Shown here piece by piece: positions 9,043 to 16,342 of a DNA stretch of 64,000 nucleotides. A program made the translations under genes and the position numbers. This DNA is from Phycisphaerales bacterium. GTDB lineage: Bacteria; Planctomycetota; Phycisphaerae; Phycisphaerales; UBA1924. Numbering within the stretch: position 1 is the stretch's first letter; each line of letters starts with the position of its first letter. Below the pieces are notes generated by a model that ran no database searches, was not told where the DNA came from, and worked only from the letters and a program-made list of their open reading frames with translations. The DNA lies in contig JADYYE010000090.1 in assembly GCA_020853815.1 (NCBI GenBank), positions 1 to 64,000 of the forward strand, given 5' to 3'.

Positions 9043-9492
9043 AGCCGAGAGTGTTGCGATATGCTCTCGGAGATCAGTCGGAAGTGCGGTCCAGTGATCT
9101 CAAAGGCTATCAGTTGAAGGGCTATCCGCCGGCTGGGAGTTCCTGCACGTGGGCATCGACGACCACGCCAACAGCGATAGCCCTGACGCTGTGAATTTTC
9201 GGGGCCGTGGCACCAAAGCCCCGCACGAACAGAGCCCTTCTTCTGTCTAGCTTGACACTAATGTTGGCTTGGCGAAATGAGTGGCTCTACGGCCATGCGT
9301 GGACCTTGACCCTTTCTGTTCAAGTCGATCGGCAGGAGCACCCCTTCGGGGTGCGATGTTGACGAGTCGCGCGTCCCGGGGGTTACGCTTGCGGACTCGC
9401 TCAACCCCCCGGCTACGGGAGAACAGCCCTTCGGGCTGAAGGTGCGGCATCCGCTTCAGACCCCCTGTGTTCGGGCTGAAGACGCGGCCGCC
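9043..9492. other. Non-coding stretch between the recA island and the ruvC fragment
   Basis: 450 bp without a credible gene. The first 290 bp show no clear structure; the last 150 bp are the REP-like hairpin cassette listed separately. A 67-codon minus-strand open frame here is only the translation of that cassette. Confidence 0.6.
9336..9482. repeat. REP-like cassette of GC-rich hairpins
   Basis: Successive short palindromes: GCACCCC-TTC-GGGGTGC (9338-9354), a larger stem pairing GGGGGTT with AACCCCC across the CGCTTGCGGACTCGCT middle, AGCCC-TTC-GGGCT (9425-9437), and a further TTCGGGCTGAA. The layout resembles the intergenic REP-type mosaics of planctomycete genomes that are mobilised by RAYT (Y1) transposases. 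Only one copy lies in this window and no transposase is nearby, so family membership is by resemblance. Confidence 0.55.
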
Positions 9493-9678
9493 TCACATCC
9501 CATGCCTTCGTGCCGCGCACAGCGCGATCGCGATCGCGTCGGCGACGTCGGGCGGGCTTGGAGGCTCGGGCAGATTGAACATGGACTGGACGGCCCGCTG
9601 CATCTGGCCCTTGCTCGCCAGGCCGTGCGCGGTCATGGCGCGCTTGACGAGGTTGGGCTTGAACTCGATGAGCTGCAC
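9493..9678 (-). pseudogene. ruvC: C-terminal remnant of Holliday-junction resolvase RuvC
   Basis: 61 residues that align with only the last third of RuvC: FKPNLVKRAMTAHGLASKGQ matches the family's substrate-binding helix region, and PPDVADAIAIALC keeps both aspartates of the D-x-A-A-D-A active-site pair. The N-terminal 100 or so residues, carrying the first catalytic Asp and the Glu, are absent. Immediately upstream is the frr stop codon, and frr occupies the place where the rest of ruvC should be. A GTG at 9678 could start the fragment, and the frame is open a few codons further into frr. No frameshift or stop is seen within the fragment, so the truncation is recent, or it is an assembly join. 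Confidence 0.7.
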
Positions 9679-9683
9679 GCCGC

Positions 9684-10253
9684 TCAGATCTGCATGATCT
9701 CTTTGGTCTTCTCGTCGACGCGCTTGTCGACGTCTTCCTCGTACTTCTTGAGGAGCGACTGGATCTCTTCCTTCAGCGTTTCGATCTCGTCCTCGGGGAC
9801 GTGAACGCCCGGCTGGTTGCTCAGGGCTTCGGCGTGCTTGTTGGCGTCTCGCCGCCCGTTGCGCAGGATGACCTTGGTCTCTTCGCCGAGTTTCTTGACG
9901 CGGGCGGAGAGCTGCTGGCGGCGTTCGGCGGAGAGCGCGGGGATGACCAGGCGGATCTGCTTGGGCTCGACGATGGGGTTGAGGCCGAGGCCCGAGGCTT
10001 CGATCGCGTGGCGGATGGCGCTGATGGAGCCTTGGTCGAAGGGGCGGATGAGGATCTGGGTGGGCTCGGGGATGCTGATGGCGGCAAGCCCTTTGAGCTC
10101 GGTCATCGAGCCGTAGTAATCGACCTTGAGGAAGTCGACGAGGGCGGTGGTGGCGCGGCCGGTGCGCAGGCCGCGGAACTCGTGCTTGAGATACTCGACG
10201 GCCTTCTCCATCGCTTCTTCGGTCTCGAGGAGAATCGTGTCAGGATCGCTCAT
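9684..10253 (-). CDS. frr: Ribosome recycling factor
   Basis: 189 residues, usual length. RRF splits post-termination ribosomes together with EF-G. Conserved blocks are all present: HEFRGLRTGRA near the N-terminus, YYGSMTELKGLAAISIPEPTQ, the PIVEPKQIRLVIPALSAERR hinge and the C-terminal LKKYEEDVDKRVDEKTKEIM helix. ATG 10253 has AAGGA upstream. It lies 155 bp after pyrH on the same strand, the common pyrH-frr order, although rpsB and tsf are not adjacent upstream. Confidence 0.97.
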   Translation of the reverse strand: MSDPDTILLETEEAMEKAVEYLKHEFRGLRTGRATTALVDFLKVDYYGSMTELKGLAAISIPEPTQILIRPFDQGSISAIRHAIEASGLGLNPIVEPKQIRLVIPALSAERRQQLSARVKKLGEETKVILRNGRRDANKHAEALSNQPGVHVPEDEIETLKEEIQSLLKKYEEDVDKRVDEKTKEIMQI

Positions 10254-10408
10254 GGTGTGTTCCTTGTCAGGGGCGGAGAGCCGACCCTGGGGCCATCATA
10301 CGTCGGTGGGTGGGGCCATCGGCGATGCGTGGTGGGGCCCGGTTGGCGGATGCGTGGCCAGCAGGTTGGCCACGCCGCCCGGAAGCAACCTGAGTCAGCC
10401 GGCCTGAA

Positions 10409-11173
10409 TCAGCCGGCCGTCACGATGGTGCCGACGCTCTTGCCCTCGATGACTCGTCGGATGTTGCCCTTGACGTTGAAGTCGAAGACCAGGAGGGGGA
10501 GCTGGTGCTCCTGGCACATGGCCAGGGCGGTCATGTCCATGATGCGGAGGTTCTTCGCGATGGCCTCGGAGAAGGTGAGGCGGTCGTAGCGCTTGGCGGA
10601 TGGGTCTTTCTTGGGATCGGCGGTGTACACGCCGTCGACCTTGGTCGCCTTGAGGATGACGTCGCACTCCAGTTCGATCGCGCGGAGGGAGGCGCAGGTG
10701 TCGGTGGTGAAGAAGGGGTTGCCGGGGCCGGCGGCGAGGATGACGACGCGGCCTTTTTCCAGGTGGCGGATCGCCCGGTTGCGGATGAACGGCTCGGCGA
10801 CGGCCTTGATGTCGATCGCGGACATGACGCGGCAATCGACGTCCATGCTGACGAGCTTTTCGCGCAGGGCCATGGCGTTGATGACGGTGCCCAGCATGCC
10901 CATGTAGTCGGCGGTGGACTGGGGGATGTGCCCGGCGGCGGCGAGGGAGGCGCCGCGGATGATGTTCCCGCCGCCCACGACGACGGCGACCTGGGCACCG
11001 ACCTGGCAGGCGTCCTTGACCTCGGCCGCGATGGCTTCAACCTCGTCGGGGTCAATGCCGAAGCCACCCGGCTTGCAGAAGGACTCGCCGCTGAGCTTGA
11101 GGAGGACGCGTTTGAAGTCGCTCCGGCCTTTGGAGGGTGATTCGGACTTGGGCGAGCGTTTGGTGGGCGGCAT
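10409..11173 (-). CDS. pyrH: Uridylate kinase
   Basis: 254 residues. It phosphorylates UMP to UDP with ATP in pyrimidine nucleotide synthesis. Amino-acid-kinase fold motifs: LLKLSGESF near residue 25, VVVGGGNIIRG, the DYMGMLGTVINA helix, GPGNPFFTTDT and the KATKVDGVYTADPKK nucleotide loop. ATG 11173 is preceded by AGGAGA. The first 20 residues are a basic, serine-rich extension common in this phylum. frr follows. Confidence 0.97.
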   Translation of the reverse strand: MPPTKRSPKSESPSKGRSDFKRVLLKLSGESFCKPGGFGIDPDEVEAIAAEVKDACQVGAQVAVVVGGGNIIRGASLAAAGHIPQSTADYMGMLGTVINAMALREKLVSMDVDCRVMSAIDIKAVAEPFIRNRAIRHLEKGRVVILAAGPGNPFFTTDTCASLRAIELECDVILKATKVDGVYTADPKKDPSAKRYDRLTFSEAIAKNLRIMDMTALAMCQEHQLPLLVFDFNVKGNIRRVIEGKSVGTIVTAG

Positions 11174-11195
11174 CGGGTCTCCTGTCGGTTCGGCG

Positions 11196-11224
11196 ATTGA
11201 ACGCCCCGCGGAATGGATCGTCAA
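11196..11224 (-). promoter_or_regulatory. Predicted sigma-70 promoter of pyrH
   Basis: Read on the minus strand: TTGACG at 11224-11219, 17-bp spacer, TTCAAT at 11201-11196. It gives a very short leader ending in the AGGAGA ribosome site of pyrH. Confidence 0.45.
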
Positions 11225-11252
11225 CCCGCCCGAAGTGGGAACCGGGCGGGTT
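11223..11252. promoter_or_regulatory. Strong hairpin upstream of pyrH
   Basis: Ten-bp perfect arms AACCCGCCCG (11223-11232) and CGGGCGGGTT (11243-11252) with a 10-nt loop. It touches the -35 element of the pyrH promoter and is followed on the plus strand by TTGCG rather than a T-run, so it may be an operator-like or transcript structure rather than a terminator. Confidence 0.4.
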
Positions 11253-11346
11253 TGCGTCGGTAGTACACTGGTTGGGAGAACCGCCCGGCGCCAGGGGACG
11301 AACCCCAAGAGGGCGGCGGTCGGCGGACCGGGCGTAGTTGGCTGGT

Positions 11347-11438
11347 GGCTGGGTGTGGTGGCTGGGTGTGGTGGCTGGGTGTGGTGGCTGGGTGTGGTGG
11401 CTGGGTGTGGTGGCTGGGTGTGGTGGCTGGGTGTGGTG
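11347..11438. repeat. 13-bp minisatellite, seven tandem copies
   Basis: The unit GGCTGGGTGTGGT is repeated seven times with a constant 13-bp period and no mismatch within the core. It lies in the divergent region between pyrH (minus) and the vWA gene (plus), ending about 40 bp before the latter's start. It is strongly strand-asymmetric (G/T on plus), which favours slippage. Any reading through it gives a WVWWLGVVAGCGG-type artefact peptide. Confidence 0.95.
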
Positions 11439-11478
11439 TCCAGCTGTGGGTCGGATCGGGTCGATACGGGATACTGAG

Positions 11479-12474
11479 ATGGCATCGACGATTCCAACCA
11501 CGGGCGGTGACAATCCGATCCTGAAGGCGACGGCGGGGCCGTTGCTGCGGACTTGGGCGTCGCGGATCTTGGTGGTGGCGTTCGCGGTGTCCGTGATTTT
11601 TCACTTGACGGGGCTGATGCTGGCGTCGGTGTATCGGCTGGGCCTGGGTGGCGGGCCGGGCGCGGGGACGGGGACCAGAGCTCCGGTCGAGTTTGCGGTC
11701 GTGAGCGAGGCGGAACTCGCCAGTCTGCAGCGCGGGGCGGAGGTGATCTCCGACGTGCCCGCGCCGATCGGCGACGGCGTGTCGAGCGAATCGCCCGGAA
11801 CGCGTCTGACGCTCGACGACATGAAGGCCTCGGACTTGCTCGGCGGCGGCGACGCGCCGGGCACGGCGTTCTCCGCGTCGGACATCAGCGGGAGCCTGGG
11901 CGACGGCGCGGTGGGGGCCGGCGCGGGCGGAGGGGGCGGTGGGGGCGGCGGCGCGAGCTTCTTCGGCGTCGAGGCCCAGGGCAATCGGTTCGCGTACATC
12001 GTGGACGTGTCGGGCTCGATGAGCGTGGGCGGCAAGCTGGAGGCGCTGCAGAAAGAACTGACGCAGTCGGTGAACACGCTGCTGGAGACGTCGGAGTTGG
12101 CGATCGTGCCGTTCTCGTCGCAGGCCGAGGTGCTGGGGTCCACGACCGGCAAGGCGACGTGGATCGACGCGAATGATCGGAACAAGAAGGGCGTGGTTCG
12201 GAACATCGCGACGCTGCGGTCGAACGGCGGGACCAATCCATCGCCGGCGTTCGTGCTGGTATTCTCGATGAAGCCGAGGCCGGACGCGATCTATTTCATG
12301 ACCGATGGCGAGTTTCCCGAGCAGATCGCGTCCGAGATCATGGCGCTGAATGCGGAGTACAAAGTCCCGATCCACTGCATCTGCTTTGTCAGCGACGGCG
12401 CGGCGGACATGATGAAAGTGATCGCGCAGAAGTCCGGCGGGACCTATACGTTCGTGCCGGGCCCAAGGCCATGA
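11479..12474 (+). CDS. Membrane-anchored vWA-domain protein, first gene of a coupled operon
   Basis: 331 residues. One membrane span at about residues 30-52 follows a short cytoplasmic start; a pro/gly-rich linker with a run of glycines (about 145-159) leads to a von Willebrand A domain. Its metal site is complete at the first position: D176-V-S-G-S-M-S, with later TNPSPA and FMTDGEFP strands supplying the other MIDAS loops. vWA domains bind ligands through a divalent metal; here the domain would face the periplasm or cell exterior. ATG 11479 is chosen because earlier in-frame codons translate the minisatellite. The stop overlaps the next start (ATGA). The function of the operon is unknown. 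Confidence 0.85.
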   Translation: MASTIPTTGGDNPILKATAGPLLRTWASRILVVAFAVSVIFHLTGLMLASVYRLGLGGGPGAGTGTRAPVEFAVVSEAELASLQRGAEVISDVPAPIGDGVSSESPGTRLTLDDMKASDLLGGGDAPGTAFSASDISGSLGDGAVGAGAGGGGGGGGGASFFGVEAQGNRFAYIVDVSGSMSVGGKLEALQKELTQSVNTLLETSELAIVPFSSQAEVLGSTTGKATWIDANDRNKKGVVRNIATLRSNGGTNPSPAFVLVFSMKPRPDAIYFMTDGEFPEQIASEIMALNAEYKVPIHCICFVSDGAADMMKVIAQKSGGTYTFVPGPRP

Positions 12475-13616
12475 CGGTAATCCTCGGCGTCATTTTTCTG
12501 GCGGGGTCGATGGCGCAGGTGACGCTGCGCGATGGTTCCCAGCCAGGATCGCCGGTCGAGGCGGTGTCGATCGAGGGCGTGCGCGTGGGCGGGGCGCTGC
12601 TGGGGCTCGATCGGGTGAAGTCGGTGGAGGGAGAGTTCGCTCGTGCGTGGGGCGAGGTGGCGGGGGCGGCGGACGAGGCGTGGCGGGTTCGGCAGCGATT
12701 CGAGCGCGGCGACCTGGCGGGCGCGGAAGTGATCGCCGAAGCGTTGCTCACGCGGCTGGGCGGAAAGCAGGGGCCGACGACGGCGATGGTGGCCGAGGCT
12801 TTGACGCGGGTGCGCGTGAAGCGTGGATCGCAGACCGGTGCGTTGGAATCGTGGCTGATGTGGTACGACGGCGGGAGCGAATCGAAGCCACTGCCGTCGA
12901 GCTTCGCGCCGGACCTGGCGTCACGGCGCGCGGTGCTCTCGGATCGCTGGCCGACGCTTTCGATCGACGGCGCGTCGGGATTGCTTTCGAGCTTGCCGCC
13001 GATCTGGATCAACGTGCCTTCGGTGCAAGCGTGGGTGCGAGCGGGCGAGAAGGAGATCTCGAGCGAGGCGCGGCGTTCGGCGGCGTACGAGCGGTTGTAT
13101 CGCGCGGCGGCGAGGTTCGAGGTCGATGGCACGCCGGTGGATATCGGCGGGCTTGATCTGAAGCTCGATGGGCCGAAGCTGGTGTCGGAGATCGTGCTTG
13201 CGCGGGCGGGCGACACGAACGAGCGAGAATCGGCGCGGCGTGACTTGTTGGAGAGGCTGGAAGGCTCGCCGCCGGCGTGGTTGGAGGCATGGGTGCGGGC
13301 CGCCATCGGTCGTTCGATGCTGAAGGAGGAAGACCCCGAGGTTCGTCGTCGCGGCGTGTTGCACTTGCTGCATGTGCCGGCGCGGCTTACTTCGGATTCG
13401 CCGTATCTGGCGGGGGTTGCACTGGCGGAGTCGGCGCGTGCGCTGCTGGAGTTAGGCGATCGTGACGGCGCAGAGGTGATTCGCGCGGAGTTGATGCGGG
13501 ACTATCCGGCGCATCCGGCGTTGGACTGGTGGGGCGTGCGTGATTGGCCGGCTCGCGGCGGTTCAAACAGCGTGGCCGCGCCCGCGGCCGGCGCACACGC
13601 CGGGGGCACGCCATGA
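12471..13616 (+). CDS. Exported protein of unknown function, second gene of the vWA operon
   Basis: 381 residues, beginning with a hydrophobic MTVILGVIFLAGSMAQ segment that looks like a short signal peptide. The body is helical with repeated ARAWxEV/ADEAW and RDLLERLE-type blocks and a late VALAESARALLELGDRDGAEV helix pair that resembles a single TPR. No family recognised. Start and stop both overlap neighbours by ATGA (12471-12474 and 13613-13616), so translation is coupled to the vWA gene before it and the TPR-like gene after it. Confidence 0.8.
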   Translation: MTVILGVIFLAGSMAQVTLRDGSQPGSPVEAVSIEGVRVGGALLGLDRVKSVEGEFARAWGEVAGAADEAWRVRQRFERGDLAGAEVIAEALLTRLGGKQGPTTAMVAEALTRVRVKRGSQTGALESWLMWYDGGSESKPLPSSFAPDLASRRAVLSDRWPTLSIDGASGLLSSLPPIWINVPSVQAWVRAGEKEISSEARRSAAYERLYRAAARFEVDGTPVDIGGLDLKLDGPKLVSEIVLARAGDTNERESARRDLLERLEGSPPAWLEAWVRAAIGRSMLKEEDPEVRRRGVLHLLHVPARLTSDSPYLAGVALAESARALLELGDRDGAEVIRAELMRDYPAHPALDWWGVRDWPARGGSNSVAAPAAGAHAGGTP

Positions 13617-16342
13617 CGCGCGCAGCCACGATAAGGCGGTGGATCCTGCTGGGCATCGTGGCCGGCGCGGCGATCGGCTTCAACGCGTCGACTGCATCGC
13701 CGCCCGGGGGTGACGAGGCGCTTGAGAGCTACCTGGAAAGTCGCGATCTCTCGACTCTCCTGGCGGCCCAACTGCGCGGGCGGCTGGCGACGGCGACGGG
13801 CGAAGCCCGCAACGAGATCGCGGAGCAGCTGGGGCGGGTGTATGTGCGGCAGATGTCGGCCGCGAAGACCCCCGACGAGCGGCGCGTCATCGAAGACGCG
13901 GCACGGGTGCTGCTCGAATCGATGCCCGAGTCTTCGGTGTTTGAGCTACGGATCGATTTCGCGAAGACCTCCTATCTTCGGGCCGAGGACCTGATCGAGC
14001 GATTCCGCGTGCGGATCGTGGGCGAGGCGCAGTTGCAGGAGGCGGATCGGCTCTTGCGTCTGATCACGCCGCAGTTCCAGGAGATCGCGACGAGGGTGGG
14101 GCACCGGATCGAGCTGCTCGAGCGCAAGGAGGCGGGGGCGCGTCAGGACGATCTGGAGGAGACCAAGGCGCAGCTGGCCGACGCGCGCCGGGTTCGCTCG
14201 CTGGCGCAGTACTACGCGGGCTGGTGCGGGTATTACGGCGCGATGCTGTCGGGCAACAAGAGCGCCGCGATGCGGGCGATGCAGGATTTCGGCTGGCTGC
14301 TGAACTCCGGCGGCGGAAAGATCCCCGAGATCGATCGGGTTCCGCAGGCGCTCCTGAGGTACGAGCATGTGGCGAGAGCGGCGGTGGGCGTCGCGATGTG
14401 CGCCTCGCTGCGTGACAACGACGTAGAGGCGATGCGATGGCTCGACCTGGTCGAATCGACCGACGGGATCTCGCCGGCGTTGCGGGCGGAGCTGCTGTCG
14501 CGTCGCATGGTGGTGTTGGGCGGTGCGAAGCGGTGGTCCGACCTGGAACTGCTGCTGAAGCGCCGGGCGGCGGATCGCAAGAAAGATTCGGCGCTGCTGA
14601 CGCCCTCGGAGGCGAGGCTGCTGGCGGTGCTGGCGCTGGACGCGGCGGCGGGCGACGGTGCGAGGCCCGGGCGCGCGCAGATCGAGACCCTCGCGCAGAT
14701 CGCGCTGGCGGAGTTGGTGTCGCAGGGGCGCGTGGCGGACGTGCTCGACATCGTCAACCGCTACGGGACCAACCCCATCGGCCAGGACGGGTTCATCGTC
14801 GTCTATGTGCGGGGCCTGCAGTCGTATGAGCGGGCGCGCGAGGCGCACAGGAAGCTCGATCCCGGCGCGACCGATCCCGTCAAGGACGACGCGGCCGCCA
14901 ACCTGTATCGGCAGGCGGCGGAGGTGCTGTCGGCGGCGACGGTCGCGTCGGACGCGCTGCGCTACGCCAACGATTCGGGGCGGGCGTCAATGCTGCGCGG
15001 CCTGGCGTTGTTCTATGCGGGCGACCTTTCGCGTGCGGCGGAGATTTTCACGGGCGTGGGCAATGGCGCGACCGACGCGAAGCTGAAGGAGGAGGCGCTG
15101 TGGTACGCGATCGTGTCGCTCGATCGCGCGGTGGAGGAGGGGAAGAAGTCGCTGGTCGGCGAGCGTGATCGCGTCGCGACGCTCTTTCTGACGACGTTCC
15201 CCGCGTCGCCCAACGCGGCCAAGCTGCTCCTGCGTCGCGCCGGCGACGGGCTGATTCCCGACGCGCGGGTGGTCGACATCCTGCTCGCCACGCCGACCGA
15301 TTCGCCGATGTTCGAATCGGCGCGGCGCCAGGCGGCGTTTGTGCTCTTCAGGATGCAACGGCGCGCTCCCGGCGATCGCGTGCTGACGCGGCGCTTCATG
15401 GACGTTGCGACCGAGGCGCTCTCGCCCTTGATCGTGCAGTGCCGCCTGTCGCCCAAGGACACCGAGCTGCCGACGGCCGCGCTCCGGCTGGTCCGCCAGA
15501 TCGCGGAGGTCGGCCTTTCGGCGTCGCCGCCCGAGGTGAGCACGGTCGAACGGGTCCTGGCGCAGTGGACCGACCTGGCGGATGAGCTTGGATTGGGCGG
15601 GAGCGGGGCGGCGGAAGAACTCGCATATCGGCGCTTGCAGATCGCGTTGGTGCAGGGCGATGTGGACGGCGCGGTGGCGGCGTTCGACAAGCTGGGGCCG
15701 AGCCAATTCCGCAAGAGCGCGGAGCGGCTGCTGTACAAGCACGCGGTGAAGGCGTGGGAGGGCCAGCCGCGGTCGGTCGAGGCGGCGCGGGGCGTGGTTC
15801 GGTTCGGCGTGCCGGTCGCGGAGCAACTGGTCGCCGGAGATTCGGCGTTTCAGCAGCCCGTGACGCTGGGCGTCTGCAACGATGTGGCGGCGGCCGCGGC
15901 GGTCGTGTTCGAAGAGGCCAAGGACCTGGCGATGCGCGACGCCGCGATCAAGATCGATCGCAGGTCATTCGAGGGCGGCACACCCTCGGCGACGGCGGTG
16001 CGGCGCTTGGCGCGGTTGAGCGAGCACGCGGGAGACGCGGCGCTGGCGCTGCAATGCTGGCAGCGAATCCTGGGCGGCGTACCGGGTGGATCGGGCGACT
16101 GGTTCGAGGCACGCTACGAAACGCTGCGGCTCATCGCGGCGTCGGAGCCCGAAAAGGCACGGCAGATCTGCGAGCAATACCGGGTGCTGTACCCGGACTG
16201 GGGATCGAAGCCCTGGAACGACAAGATCCGAGAGATCGCGGCGCGCTTGGGTGTCGCGGGCGATCCGGGCGCGAGTGAGGGCGCCACGGGCGCGGGGAGC
16301 AGCGGCGGCGGGGTGACGAGCGGCGGAGGCTCGAAAAAATGA
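13613..16342 (+). CDS. Large exported alpha-solenoid (TPR-like) protein, third gene of the vWA operon
   Basis: 909 residues. An N-terminal signal-type segment (RRWILLGIVAGAAIGF, about residues 8-25) is followed by helix-rich repeats, with tetratricopeptide-like pairs most visible around residues 430-500 (LRGLALFYAGDLSRAAEIF) and 830-900 (RLARLSEHAGDAALALQCWQ). It ends in a glycine/serine-rich tail. Such solenoids scaffold protein complexes; no catalytic motif is seen. ATG 13613 overlaps the preceding stop; the final TGA overlaps the next ATG. Length and repeats vary too much to name a family. Confidence 0.82.
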   Translation: MTRAATIRRWILLGIVAGAAIGFNASTASPPGGDEALESYLESRDLSTLLAAQLRGRLATATGEARNEIAEQLGRVYVRQMSAAKTPDERRVIEDAARVLLESMPESSVFELRIDFAKTSYLRAEDLIERFRVRIVGEAQLQEADRLLRLITPQFQEIATRVGHRIELLERKEAGARQDDLEETKAQLADARRVRSLAQYYAGWCGYYGAMLSGNKSAAMRAMQDFGWLLNSGGGKIPEIDRVPQALLRYEHVARAAVGVAMCASLRDNDVEAMRWLDLVESTDGISPALRAELLSRRMVVLGGAKRWSDLELLLKRRAADRKKDSALLTPSEARLLAVLALDAAAGDGARPGRAQIETLAQIALAELVSQGRVADVLDIVNRYGTNPIGQDGFIVVYVRGLQSYERAREAHRKLDPGATDPVKDDAAANLYRQAAEVLSAATVASDALRYANDSGRASMLRGLALFYAGDLSRAAEIFTGVGNGATDAKLKEEALWYAIVSLDRAVEEGKKSLVGERDRVATLFLTTFPASPNAAKLLLRRAGDGLIPDARVVDILLATPTDSPMFESARRQAAFVLFRMQRRAPGDRVLTRRFMDVATEALSPLIVQCRLSPKDTELPTAALRLVRQIAEVGLSASPPEVSTVERVLAQWTDLADELGLGGSGAAEELAYRRLQIALVQGDVDGAVAAFDKLGPSQFRKSAERLLYKHAVKAWEGQPRSVEAARGVVRFGVPVAEQLVAGDSAFQQPVTLGVCNDVAAAAAVVFEEAKDLAMRDAAIKIDRRSFEGGTPSATAVRRLARLSEHAGDAALALQCWQRILGGVPGGSGDWFEARYETLRLIAASEPEKARQICEQYRVLYPDWGSKPWNDKIREIAARLGVAGDPGASEGATGAGSSGGGVTSGGGSKK

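Noticed and set aside
9247-9450. 67-codon minus-strand ORF
   Set aside because: It lies within the REP-like cassette and has Arg-rich noise composition.
11338-11478. Open frame through the minisatellite giving WVWWLGVV repeats
   Set aside because: Only an upstream extension of the vWA frame; the peptide is an artefact of the 13-bp repeat and the ATG at 11479 begins the plausible protein.
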